A stretch of 52,510 bases of DNA from assembly GCA_964387935.1 (NCBI GenBank), contig CAYLZN010000005.1, positions 1-52,510 on the forward strand, given 5' to 3'. The position numbers and the translations under genes are program-made. Origin of the DNA: CAYLZN01 sp964387935. GTDB lineage: Bacteria; Acidobacteriota; Vicinamibacteria; Vicinamibacterales; JAFNAJ01. Below, piece after piece: positions 32,998-41,600 of this stretch. How positions within the stretch are numbered: the first letter of the stretch is position 1; every line of letters starts with the position of its first letter. The notes beneath the pieces were generated by a model. It worked only from the letters and a program-made list of their open reading frames with translations. It did no database searches and was not told where the DNA came from.

Positions 32998-33662
32998 TGC
33001 TGGAGGTCTCGATTCGCCACGGCCTCGGCCGGATCACGCTCGACGTGGCCTTTCGGGCGGGCAGCGGCCTCATTGTGCTTCGCGGGCCGTCCGGGGCGGG
33101 CAAGACCAGCGTCCTGCACGTTGTCGCGGGCCTGCTTCGTCCCGATTACGGCATCGTCCGACTCGAGGGCCAGGCGTTGCTCGACACATCGCGGGGCATC
33201 TGCGTACCGCCGCACCAGCGGCGGATCGGTTACATGCTGCAGGAGCCGAGGCTGTTTCCGCACCTGACCGTGCGACAGAACCTGTTGTACGGCCACTGGT
33301 TCACGCCGGCCACCCGGCGCCGCGTCCCCATCGACGATGCGATCGACCTGCTGGACCTGCGACCGCTGCTCGCGCGTCGCCCGGCGAGGCTGTCAGGGGG
33401 GGAGAAGCAGCGGGTGGCGCTCGGGCGCGCGCTGCTCACGAGCCCGCGGCTGCTGCTGCTCGATGAGCCCCTGGCGTCGGTGGATGCGGGACGCAAGCAG
33501 GACATCCTGCCGTACCTCGATCGCCTGCGTGCCGATCTGACGATGCCCGTCGTCTACGTGACCCACGCGGAAGGAGAGGTGACCGGGCGGGCGTCCCTGG
33601 TCATTGCCCTCGAGGAGGGGCGTGTGGTGTCGGCCGGGCCGCCGCCTCCGCTGAGCGTGTGA
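32997..33662 (+). CDS. modC: Molybdate ABC transporter ATPase, short form
   Basis: The ATG at 32997 overlaps the modB stop by 1 bp. The 221-residue protein has a full ABC domain: Walker A GPSGAGKT, Q-loop MLQEPRLFPHLT, signature LSGGEKQRVALGRAL, Walker B LLLLDEPLASVD, and switch His in VTHAEGE. The C-terminal TOBE/MOP regulatory domain of typical ModC (about 350 residues) is absent, so feedback by bound molybdate is unlikely. It is the last gene of modABC and ends 21 bp before the convergent clostripain gene. Confidence 0.93.
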   Translation: MLEVSIRHGLGRITLDVAFRAGSGLIVLRGPSGAGKTSVLHVVAGLLRPDYGIVRLEGQALLDTSRGICVPPHQRRIGYMLQEPRLFPHLTVRQNLLYGHWFTPATRRRVPIDDAIDLLDLRPLLARRPARLSGGEKQRVALGRALLTSPRLLLLDEPLASVDAGRKQDILPYLDRLRADLTMPVVYVTHAEGEVTGRASLVIALEEGRVVSAGPPPPLSV

Positions 33663-33683
33663 CACGAGCCCGGGTGCCGGGCC

Positions 33684-36089
33684 CTACCCGAGAAGACAGG
33701 CCCGCAGGAACTCGTCCCAGCGCGTGTCCTTCGAGAACTCGAGGCGGGTGTACGAGCGGCTCGGCGCCGCGCGCGGCAGGTAGATCGCGATGCCGTGCGC
33801 GTCGGAGACTCCGGCGCCCTTGTGCGCCTCCGACACCACCAGCCCCGGCAGCGCGCTGAGCGTCGCCTGCGCCTGGGTCCGCACGGCGTCGGCCTTGCTC
33901 CGCTTGAGCAGCTCGCGGCAGAAGTCCCCGAGGTCCACGAACTCGTCCATGTCGAATCGCTGGGCCGCGTTCATGGCGCGGGTGATCGCGGCGAATTCCG
34001 GCACGGACTTGAGCGCCGTGATCAGGGCTGCGGCCAGTCCGTCCACGCGCGATGCGATCTCCGTCGTGCGCGCCGTGTCCACGACCGACATCGTGACGGA
34101 CTCCGACGCGTAGGCCGCCACGTAGCGCCCGACGATGACGTCGCCGAGTTCGGCGGCCGACATCGTGGGTTTCGCGGCCAGGTCGGCGACGACGCGATGG
34201 TAGGGCCAGCCGTCGCCAGGCTCCACTTCCTCGGAGGCCACGATGAGCTTCGCGGACCGCCGCAGCTGGTGCGCGATCTCCACCATGTTCATCAGGCACG
34301 CGTCGAACCCCAGCAGGTCGATGGGGCGCCCGGTGCGGCGGGTCACGTCGGCCAGCACGCGCTGCAGTTCGGCGGTGTCGAGGAAGTCCCGTGCCGTATC
34401 GTCGTACGCGATGCCACGGTCCTGCATGGCCTCGTCCAGCGTCGTGCCGAAGAGCGCGCGCCGGAACCTCGACGCGAGCATGGCTCGCACGTGGCTGCGC
34501 GGAACGCGCTTGCCTCCCCGGGTCGCGTGGCGCTCCACCGAGAGCCCGCGCGCGGCGGCGCGGCGGTAAACATCGGCTTCGTCGATCCCGCTGCCATGGC
34601 TCCAGATGACGAGGAGCACGCGGTCCGACGGGTACTGCGTCATGCCCCACACGAAGAACTCCGTCGCCACGGCGGGATCGCCCGTGTTCGTCTCGTCGAG
34701 CACGGCGACCACGTCCTGCTCGACCCTGGTGTGGCGACGCAGGAAGTAGCGCCGCGTGCGGTCGTCCGACATGCTGTCGAATTGCGCGAGGAGGTTCACC
34801 TCGTCGGTGGAGCCGACACGCTTCATCTCTTCCAGGTCCTTGTGGCCGAAGCGCTCCAGGTCGTTGTCCCCGGCAATCCAGACGAGCACCGTCCAGGGCT
34901 TCGCCGCGCGGGGTTCTCCGGAAGGACGCCGGCTCGCCGTGCGGCGGGCCGCGACCGACCGGCGCGGGCGCGCCGTCGCCGGGGTGCGTGCCGGGTCTGT
35001 CATGCGTTCGACCATGCTCTCCAGTGTCGCCGCATCATCGTCGAAGCTCGCGTGCGACGTCGCCATCGTCCGATCTCCTGGTGCGGCATCCGCCGGCGTC
35101 GTTGCCCACAGCGCGGTTGCGGGGCCTGCCTGGTCGTCGAGCCCGAAAAAGGCGCGCAGGGTGGCATCCTGTCCCACGCTGGTCTCGAGGCCCAGGAGCG
35201 GGGTGGGGACTGCGCGCTCGAAGGCTCGGCTCACCAGATAGAGAAGCGACTTGCCGTAGGGGCGCAGGCTGGGATCGCGTCGCTCGAGCTCATCGCGCAT
35301 CGTGTACATGACCAGGCTCCGGATGACGCGCGCCGGGCCCACCAGCGGGTACAGGGTCGCGCGGAAGTGTTCCGTGGTGATCGCCGGCGCCAGCACGTGC
35401 ATCGTGCGAAGGTGCAAGGGCGGCCGGCGGGATCGGCGAGTGGGTGCGGAGGCGTCGAGCAGGGCCGGGAGGAACGACGCCAGGAACACGGCACCGGCGC
35501 TGTGTCCGGCGGCGTGCACGTCGAAGGCGTCCGGGGGCGACCGGCTCCAGAGCGCGCGGGTGGCCTTTGCCACGATCGTCGCGCCCCCGCGTGGCCCGAC
35601 CGCGCGGGAGGCACTCAGCTTCATCTGCGTCCACACCGGTAGCCCGAACGGTCTGACCATCCGCTCGATGACCGCGTCCAGCCCCGGACCCCGCCGCGTC
35701 GTGCCGGCGGCGCGACGGGCGCGACGGAAGATGTCGACCATCGCCGCACGCAGGCCGGTTTCCCACACGAAGGCGATCGGGTACAGCCCGGCGGCGCGCC
35801 AGAAGGGGAGTCGAGTCAGCAGGGCCCGCGCACCCTCACGCTCATCGACGAGGCCTCCATGCGCGTAGAAGAGCAGGTGCGCGCGTTGCCCCTGCGCCTC
35901 TCGCCACGCGATCTCCGCCGGGAGCAGTTCTTCGAACAGCCGCGCGACGTCGCGTTCGGTCGTCTGCAGCGCGCCTCCGGCGGAGAGGCGCCCGTTGCGC
36001 AGGTTGATGACGTGGGCTCGCAGCAACGCCCGTTCTGCGGCCGTGAAGGCGGGCGCACGGCGAGTCCGGTTCTTCGGGCGCTCGGGCAT
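33684..36089 (-). CDS. Alpha/beta hydrolase fused to clostripain-like (C11) cysteine protease
   Basis: The ATG at 36089 gives 801 residues. Residues 70-330 form a lipase-like alpha/beta hydrolase: YAHGG (75-79) as oxyanion loop and GHSAG with Ser197. Residues 398-801 form a C11 peptidase of the caspase fold: it begins WTVLVWIAGDNDLE, with catalytic His498 in VIWSHGS and Cys598 in LLGFDACLMNMVE. A Arg/Ala-rich linker joins them. C11 peptidases cleave after Arg or Lys. There is no signal peptide, so it acts inside the cell. It diverges from the CHAT gene over 67 bp, which suggests common control. An in-frame ATG with a good ribosome site (35066) might also give the protease part alone. Confidence 0.9.
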   Translation of the reverse strand: MPERPKNRTRRAPAFTAAERALLRAHVINLRNGRLSAGGALQTTERDVARLFEELLPAEIAWREAQGQRAHLLFYAHGGLVDEREGARALLTRLPFWRAAGLYPIAFVWETGLRAAMVDIFRRARRAAGTTRRGPGLDAVIERMVRPFGLPVWTQMKLSASRAVGPRGGATIVAKATRALWSRSPPDAFDVHAAGHSAGAVFLASFLPALLDASAPTRRSRRPPLHLRTMHVLAPAITTEHFRATLYPLVGPARVIRSLVMYTMRDELERRDPSLRPYGKSLLYLVSRAFERAVPTPLLGLETSVGQDATLRAFFGLDDQAGPATALWATTPADAAPGDRTMATSHASFDDDAATLESMVERMTDPARTPATARPRRSVAARRTASRRPSGEPRAAKPWTVLVWIAGDNDLERFGHKDLEEMKRVGSTDEVNLLAQFDSMSDDRTRRYFLRRHTRVEQDVVAVLDETNTGDPAVATEFFVWGMTQYPSDRVLLVIWSHGSGIDEADVYRRAAARGLSVERHATRGGKRVPRSHVRAMLASRFRRALFGTTLDEAMQDRGIAYDDTARDFLDTAELQRVLADVTRRTGRPIDLLGFDACLMNMVEIAHQLRRSAKLIVASEEVEPGDGWPYHRVVADLAAKPTMSAAELGDVIVGRYVAAYASESVTMSVVDTARTTEIASRVDGLAAALITALKSVPEFAAITRAMNAAQRFDMDEFVDLGDFCRELLKRSKADAVRTQAQATLSALPGLVVSEAHKGAGVSDAHGIAIYLPRAAPSRSYTRLEFSKDTRWDEFLRACLLG

Positions 36090-36126
36090 GGAGGCACGCG
36101 AGGGAGACACCCCGAGGATAGCAGAG

Positions 36127-36132
36127 TATGAT
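36127..36132 (+). promoter_or_regulatory. Candidate -10 box (TATGAT) for the CHAT gene
   Basis: TATGAT ends 24 nt before the ATG at 36157, the same spacing as the -10 candidate before the alcohol dehydrogenase gene. No -35 box is clear. It lies in the 67 bp divergent gap. Confidence 0.4.
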
Positions 36133-36156
36133 GCGCGCGATTCGCCGGGCACTCCG

Positions 36157-38547
36157 ATGGCCGCCACGACACGACGACTGGCCCGCGTGCGCCGTCTCCC
36201 GCGGCTCGCCGTGCGCGTCACGCACGGTGACCTGACGTACGCCCGCTTCCCCGTCATGGTCGGGCATTACGAACGCGACGCGATCGTCAGTGCTGAGGCG
36301 CGCCTCGATGCAGCCCTCTCGGGCCGGCTGACACGGCAGCACCTGTCGGGCGCATACCCGGGTGCGCAAGGCACGACGCGCGTCTTCCTGGCTCCCGGCG
36401 GGGAGCATCCGCCCGGCGCGATCGTGATCGGCCTCGGCGAGGTCGGCGCGCTCACCCCGGCCACGCTGGCGCGCGCGGTCGAGCAGGGCACGAAGGCCTG
36501 GCTGGCCCGGCGCCGCGGCGGCTCGAACGGGCTCTGCCTGCTGCTCATCGGCACCGGGTCCGGCGGCGTCACGGTGAGTGACGCCGTGACCGGCCTCCTT
36601 CGGGGCGTCCTGCGCGCCATCGCCGCGGGTGCTGGTCGGGCCGGCTCCTCCGGTCCGCCACTGACGGCGATCGACCTGCTCGAGCTGTACGAAGACCGGG
36701 CCATTCAGGCGGCCAGGGCGCTCGAGTGGGCCGCCCACGAGCCCGACCTGGCGCCGCATCTCCGCATCGCCTCACGCGTGGTCCGGATCGGCGGTGCGAG
36801 ACGGCGTGCGAGCTACCGTGAAGACGACCGCTGGTGGCGTCGGCTCCAGGTGATTGAAGGTCCGGAGGGCGCGCTCGTCTTCAACGCGCTGACCGAGCGT
36901 GCCCGTGCCGAAGTGCACCTGCAGCCCACGGCCCGTGCGCGCGTGGACGCCTTTCTCGAACGCGCACTTCGCCATTCGGCGGACGATCCCGCGGTGGCGA
37001 TGACGCTGAACGAGTTGCTGGTGCCCGCCGACCTGCGCGAACAGGCTCGCGACCGCCGCGACCTGGTACTCGTGCTCGATGAGGACACCGCACGCTATCC
37101 CTGGGAACTCCTGCGCGAGCGGCCACCCACGGTCACCCGTGCGGGCGAGGGCCATCGCCGGGCGCTGCCCGCACCGCAGGTCACCGAATCTGGCCTCATC
37201 CGGCAGCTCTCCACGCGGGCGTTCCGCGACCGCGTCGCCTCCACGTCGGCGCTGAAGGCGCTGGTCGTCGGCGACCCGCCGAGCGATTTTCCCCCGCTCG
37301 ACGGAGCCGTCCGCGAGGCCGAAGCCGTTGTCAGGCGCCTGCGCGCGCACGGCTACGAGGTGACGGCGCGCATCAGGGTTCGCGCTGACGACGTGATATC
37401 CGCCCTGTTCGGTTCGGAGTACCGCATCCTGCATCTCGCGGGTCATGGCGTCTACCGCCACCTGCCAGAGACCTGGCCGGAGGCGTGCCCGGAGTGCGGG
37501 CATGCCGGCGCCTGCGCACATCGTGAGCCAGTCACCGGCATGGTCATCGGGCCAGGAGTCTATCTCACGCCGTCCGATGTCGCGCGGCTGCAATGCGTCC
37601 CGCAAGTCGTGTTCCTCAACTGCTGTCACCTGGGCCTCATCGAGCGCGCGGCAGCGCCGAAACGGCGCGCTCAACGGCGACGACCGGCTGCCCACGCGTG
37701 GGCGCCGGCGCTCTGGGCGTCGCGCAGCACGGTGGCGGCCAACCTCGCGGCCGAGTTCATCCGTCTTGGGGCTCGAATCGTCGTGGCCTCCGGGTGGGCC
37801 GTGGAGGACACGGCCGCTGCAGCGTTCGCGACCTCGTTCTACGAGCAGATGCTCGAACGCCGACTGACGTTCGGACGGGCGGTGACCGAGGCCCGGCGCC
37901 GAACGTATCACCGGGCGCCGCGCACGAACACGTGGGGCGCGTATCAATGCTACGGCGACCCGCACTTCGCACTCGTCCCGGCCGAGGGCGACGGCAACCG
38001 TCAGGTCATGCGCCCCATGACGCCCGGGGAGTTCGTGATCGAGCTCGAGAGCCTCACCGCGCAGGCTCTCGAACCGGATGCCGATGACGAGCGCGTGCGC
38101 GGGCCGCTTGCGTACCTGCTGCACGACGTCCCGGACGAGTGGCTGGGCTTGGGCGCTGTGCGAGAAGCGCTCGGTGCGGCGTGCCTGCTGCTCGACGACC
38201 CCGCGGGCGCGCTTACCCATTTCTCGGCGGCGATGGGACTCGACCGCGAGGCGGCCTCGATCGGTGCGATCGGGCGTTTCTCGGTGGCCCAGACCGAACG
38301 CGCAGCTGCGCTCGCGGCCCAGGGCCGGCGGCTCCGAGAGGCCCGCGCAACGCTCGAGGCCGGACGCCGCCGACTGGAGTGGCTCCTGTCGCTCGGAGAA
38401 ACACCCCTCCGGCTCACCTGGTGCGCGACGGCCGCACGCCATGCAGGCGCACTGGCCGGGGTGCCAGCTGAGCGCGCCCGGTGGCTGCGCGTCGCACGGC
38501 AATACGAGCGTCGGGCCGCACGGCGGGAGCAGGAGACGCAGGGCTGA
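36157..38547 (+). CDS. CHAT-domain (caspase-like) protease with C-terminal helical repeats
   Basis: The ATG at 36157 gives 796 residues. The CHAT core (about 355-615) has the catalytic His in LHLAGHGVYRH (His430) and Cys in VVFLNCCHLG (Cys490). An unusual insert with four Cys and a His (CPECGHAGACAH, about 448-460) sits between them and could bind zinc. The N-terminal 200 residues (VFLAPGGEHPPGAIVIGLGEV) look like an aminopeptidase-type macro domain. The C-terminal 150 residues are TPR-like helices. CHAT proteases cleave partner proteins in conflict or cell-death systems. No gasdermin or other known target is adjacent; the divergent clostripain fusion is the only likely partner. Confidence 0.88.
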   Translation: MAATTRRLARVRRLPRLAVRVTHGDLTYARFPVMVGHYERDAIVSAEARLDAALSGRLTRQHLSGAYPGAQGTTRVFLAPGGEHPPGAIVIGLGEVGALTPATLARAVEQGTKAWLARRRGGSNGLCLLLIGTGSGGVTVSDAVTGLLRGVLRAIAAGAGRAGSSGPPLTAIDLLELYEDRAIQAARALEWAAHEPDLAPHLRIASRVVRIGGARRRASYREDDRWWRRLQVIEGPEGALVFNALTERARAEVHLQPTARARVDAFLERALRHSADDPAVAMTLNELLVPADLREQARDRRDLVLVLDEDTARYPWELLRERPPTVTRAGEGHRRALPAPQVTESGLIRQLSTRAFRDRVASTSALKALVVGDPPSDFPPLDGAVREAEAVVRRLRAHGYEVTARIRVRADDVISALFGSEYRILHLAGHGVYRHLPETWPEACPECGHAGACAHREPVTGMVIGPGVYLTPSDVARLQCVPQVVFLNCCHLGLIERAAAPKRRAQRRRPAAHAWAPALWASRSTVAANLAAEFIRLGARIVVASGWAVEDTAAAAFATSFYEQMLERRLTFGRAVTEARRRTYHRAPRTNTWGAYQCYGDPHFALVPAEGDGNRQVMRPMTPGEFVIELESLTAQALEPDADDERVRGPLAYLLHDVPDEWLGLGAVREALGAACLLLDDPAGALTHFSAAMGLDREAASIGAIGRFSVAQTERAAALAAQGRRLREARATLEAGRRRLEWLLSLGETPLRLTWCATAARHAGALAGVPAERARWLRVARQYERRAARREQETQG

Positions 38548-38550
38548 AGG

Positions 38551-38556
38551 TATACT
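38551..38556 (+). promoter_or_regulatory. Candidate -10 box (TATACT) for gltB
   Basis: TATACT begins 3 bp after the CHAT stop codon and 48 nt before the gltB start. No -35 box is evident; weak. Confidence 0.35.
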
Positions 38557-38604
38557 GAGAAGTCGGTCCCGCCCGCTCCCAACGCCCCCTCGAGGTTGTC
38601 GCTC

Positions 38605-41600
38605 ATGTCAGGCCGGGGTCACAGTCCGCAACTCAGTTCTCGAGAACACGCAGCCTGCGGCATCGGGTTCCTCGCGTCGCGCAAGGGCGTGGCGGAGCGC
38701 GCGCTGGTCGAGATGGCCCTCGCGCTGTGCCACCAGTTCGATCACCGGGGTGCACCCGGCCACGGCGCGGGCCTTCTGCTCGACATTCCCTGGGCGCTCC
38801 TGCTCGACCGCTTCCCGGAGCACGCGCGCGTCATCGCGCAGCGCGACGTCGCCCTCGGCATGTTCTTCCTGCCTTTCGAATCGCGTCAGCGCCAACTGTG
38901 CGTCGAGAACATCGAGGATCTGGCCTCCCTGGCCGGCGCGGACGTGCTGGGATGGGCCGACGTGCCGTTCAACGTCGAGGCGCTCCCGCCGGGATCCTCC
39001 GCGCGGCGCACGGCCCCCGTCGTCCGGCAGGCCCTTTTCCGTCGCCCGCCAGGTCTGGGAGAAGAGGCCTGGTTTGCGTGTCGGTACCTGCTCCGGCTCG
39101 CCCTCGACGAGGTGCTGTCCTCAACGGTGACCGCGGAGTTCGCGGTCTCGAGCCTGTCGAACCGGACGGTGTCGTACCGGGGACTGGCTCAGCTCTCGAG
39201 GATCGCCGAGCTGTTCCCGGATCTGAGGGACGAGCACTTCGCCTCCCGCTTCGCGCTGTTCCATAGCCGCTACTCGACCAACACGACGACGGCGTGGCGG
39301 CGCGCGCAGCCATTCTGGGTCCTGGCCCACAACGGGGAGATCTCGACGATTCGCGGCAACGTCGCCTGGATGCACGCGATCGGGCAGGACCTGGTCCGTC
39401 GCCTCGTCGAACGGCATCCCACGCTCAAGCGCATCGCCGCCCGCGTGTCCTCGGTCATCTGCAGCGGCGGGTCCGACAGTGCCAACCTGGACGACATGCT
39501 CATCGCGCTCATCGCAGGCGGGCTGTCGATGTCGCAGGGCCTGCTGGCGCTCCTGCCGGAGGCCCCGTCGATGACGCGCGCGGAGCCGGCCCTCGGCGAG
39601 TTCCACGAGGCCATGGGCGTGCTGCTCGGGGCGTGCGACGGGCCGGCGGCGATCGTGGCGTGCGACGGCGAGTTCGCCGTGGCGCACCTCGACCGCAACG
39701 GCCTGCGACCGCTGTGGATGAGCACGAGCCGGCACTACGCGCTCGCCGCGAGCGAGATGACGGGCACCCTGGACCTCGGTCCCCTCGAGTCGCGTCGCAT
39801 CTTCGGTCCTGGCGATACCGCCACCGTGAATCTGCTCACCGGTGAGGTGCTCTTCACCGAGGAGGTCCACCAGGTGCTCGCGCGCCAGCGGTTCGCGAAG
39901 CCGGCGGTCGCGACCGGCGGGCAGTCCTGCGAGGCCGTGCCCCCGCACGCGACTGACCTGCGCCGGCTGCAGGTGGCGTTCAACATGACGGCGGACGACC
40001 TCGACGTGGTGCTGGCGCCCCTGATGACGGGCGGGGCGCTCGCGGTGGGTTCCATGGGCGACGACACGCCGCCGGCCGCGCTGCTCGACGCCTGGCCCCG
40101 ACGTCCTGAGGACTACTTCAAGCTGCGCTTCGCCCAGGAGACCAGCCCGCCCATCGACCCGATTCGTGACGCCTGGGTCTTCGAGAGCGACGTCGCGCTC
40201 GGCGATCGGTCCGGGCTCTGGAACGAGCCGACCGGATCCCTCTACAGCTTCCCGCACCGGGTGCTGTCGCGCGGGCAGGTCGGCTGGCTGGAGCGGCAGC
40301 CCGGCGTCGTCCGGGTCGATCTCACGATGCCCGCCTCGGACAAGGAGGTGGCGCTGGGCGCCGGCATCGCGACGACCGTCGAAGCGGCGCTCCAGGTCGC
40401 CCGGCGCGCGAGTGTCCTGGTGCTCTCGGATCGCGGGGTGAGCGAGGAGCGGATCGCGCTGCCGGTCCTTCGCGTCGTCAGCCGCCTGCACGAGGCGATC
40501 GTGACCGCCGGCATCCGCCACCGCGTGGGACTCGTGGCCGATGCCGGCGTCTGGGACGTGCACCACTGCGCGCTGCTCGTCGCGCTCGGCGCGGATGCCG
40601 TGTGCCCGTGGCTCGGGTCGCTGACAGCAGCCGATCGGGAAGACGTGTACCTGTCGGGCGTCCGCAAGGGCTTCGTCGAAGCCATGTCGATGGCGGGCGT
40701 GACGCCGGCTTCGGCGTACTGCGGAGCGAAGCTGGTGGAAGCCATTGGTCTCGACCCGGCGTTTGTCGAGGGCGAGTTCCCAGGCGTGCCCTCGCATCTC
40801 GGCGGGCTGGGCGTGGAGGTGCTCGATCGGGAGTGGCTCGCGTTCCACGCCCGCGCGTTCCAGCAGGGCGACGTGGCACCCGTCGAGGTCGGCGAGTTCC
40901 GATACCGCCGTGGCGGGCGACCGCACGCGAACAGCCCGGACGTGGTCCGCGCCCTGCACGAGGCGGCGGGACTCGCGAAGGGCGCGCGCCGCGGGTCGGC
41001 AAGATCGACGATGGCCGACAGCGCCAGGGCCTACGAGCAGTTCCGTGCGGTGGTCTCGGGTCGAGAGCCGCACACGATTCTCGATCTGCTGCGGTTCAGG
41101 GACGCCCAGCCGGTGTCGCTCGATGAGGTCGAGCCGGAGGAGTTCGTCCTGTGGCGGTTCATGGTGCCGGGCATGAGCGAAGGCGCGCTGTCGGAACCGG
41201 CGCATCGGGCCGTCGCCCGCGCGATGAACGTGCTGCATCGCTTCTGCCGGCGCCGATTCGCGAGGGCCCACGTGCCGGCGCCCCCCGGCATGGGGCCCTT
41301 CGCCAACAGCGGCGAGGGCGGGTTCGAGAAGTCGCGCGTCGGGCGCGCCGACGGCAACCGCAGCATCCAGTACGCCGGGGCTCGCTTCACGGTGACCCCG
41401 ATGACGGCGGCCCGCGCCGACGAGGCGGAGATCAAGTTCGCCCAGGGGGCGAAGCCCGGCAAGGGCGGCCAGTTGCCGGGACGCAAGGTGTCGCCCCGCA
41501 TCGCTCACCAGCGCGGCTGCGTCGCGGGCTTCGAGCTCGTCTCGCCGCCCGTGAACCACAACCTCTACTCGATCGAGGACGTGAAGCTGATGATCGAGAG

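Noticed and set aside
36090..38604. Gasdermin-like pore protein near the CHAT gene
   Set aside because: No small gene with the expected features lies between or beside the two protease genes.
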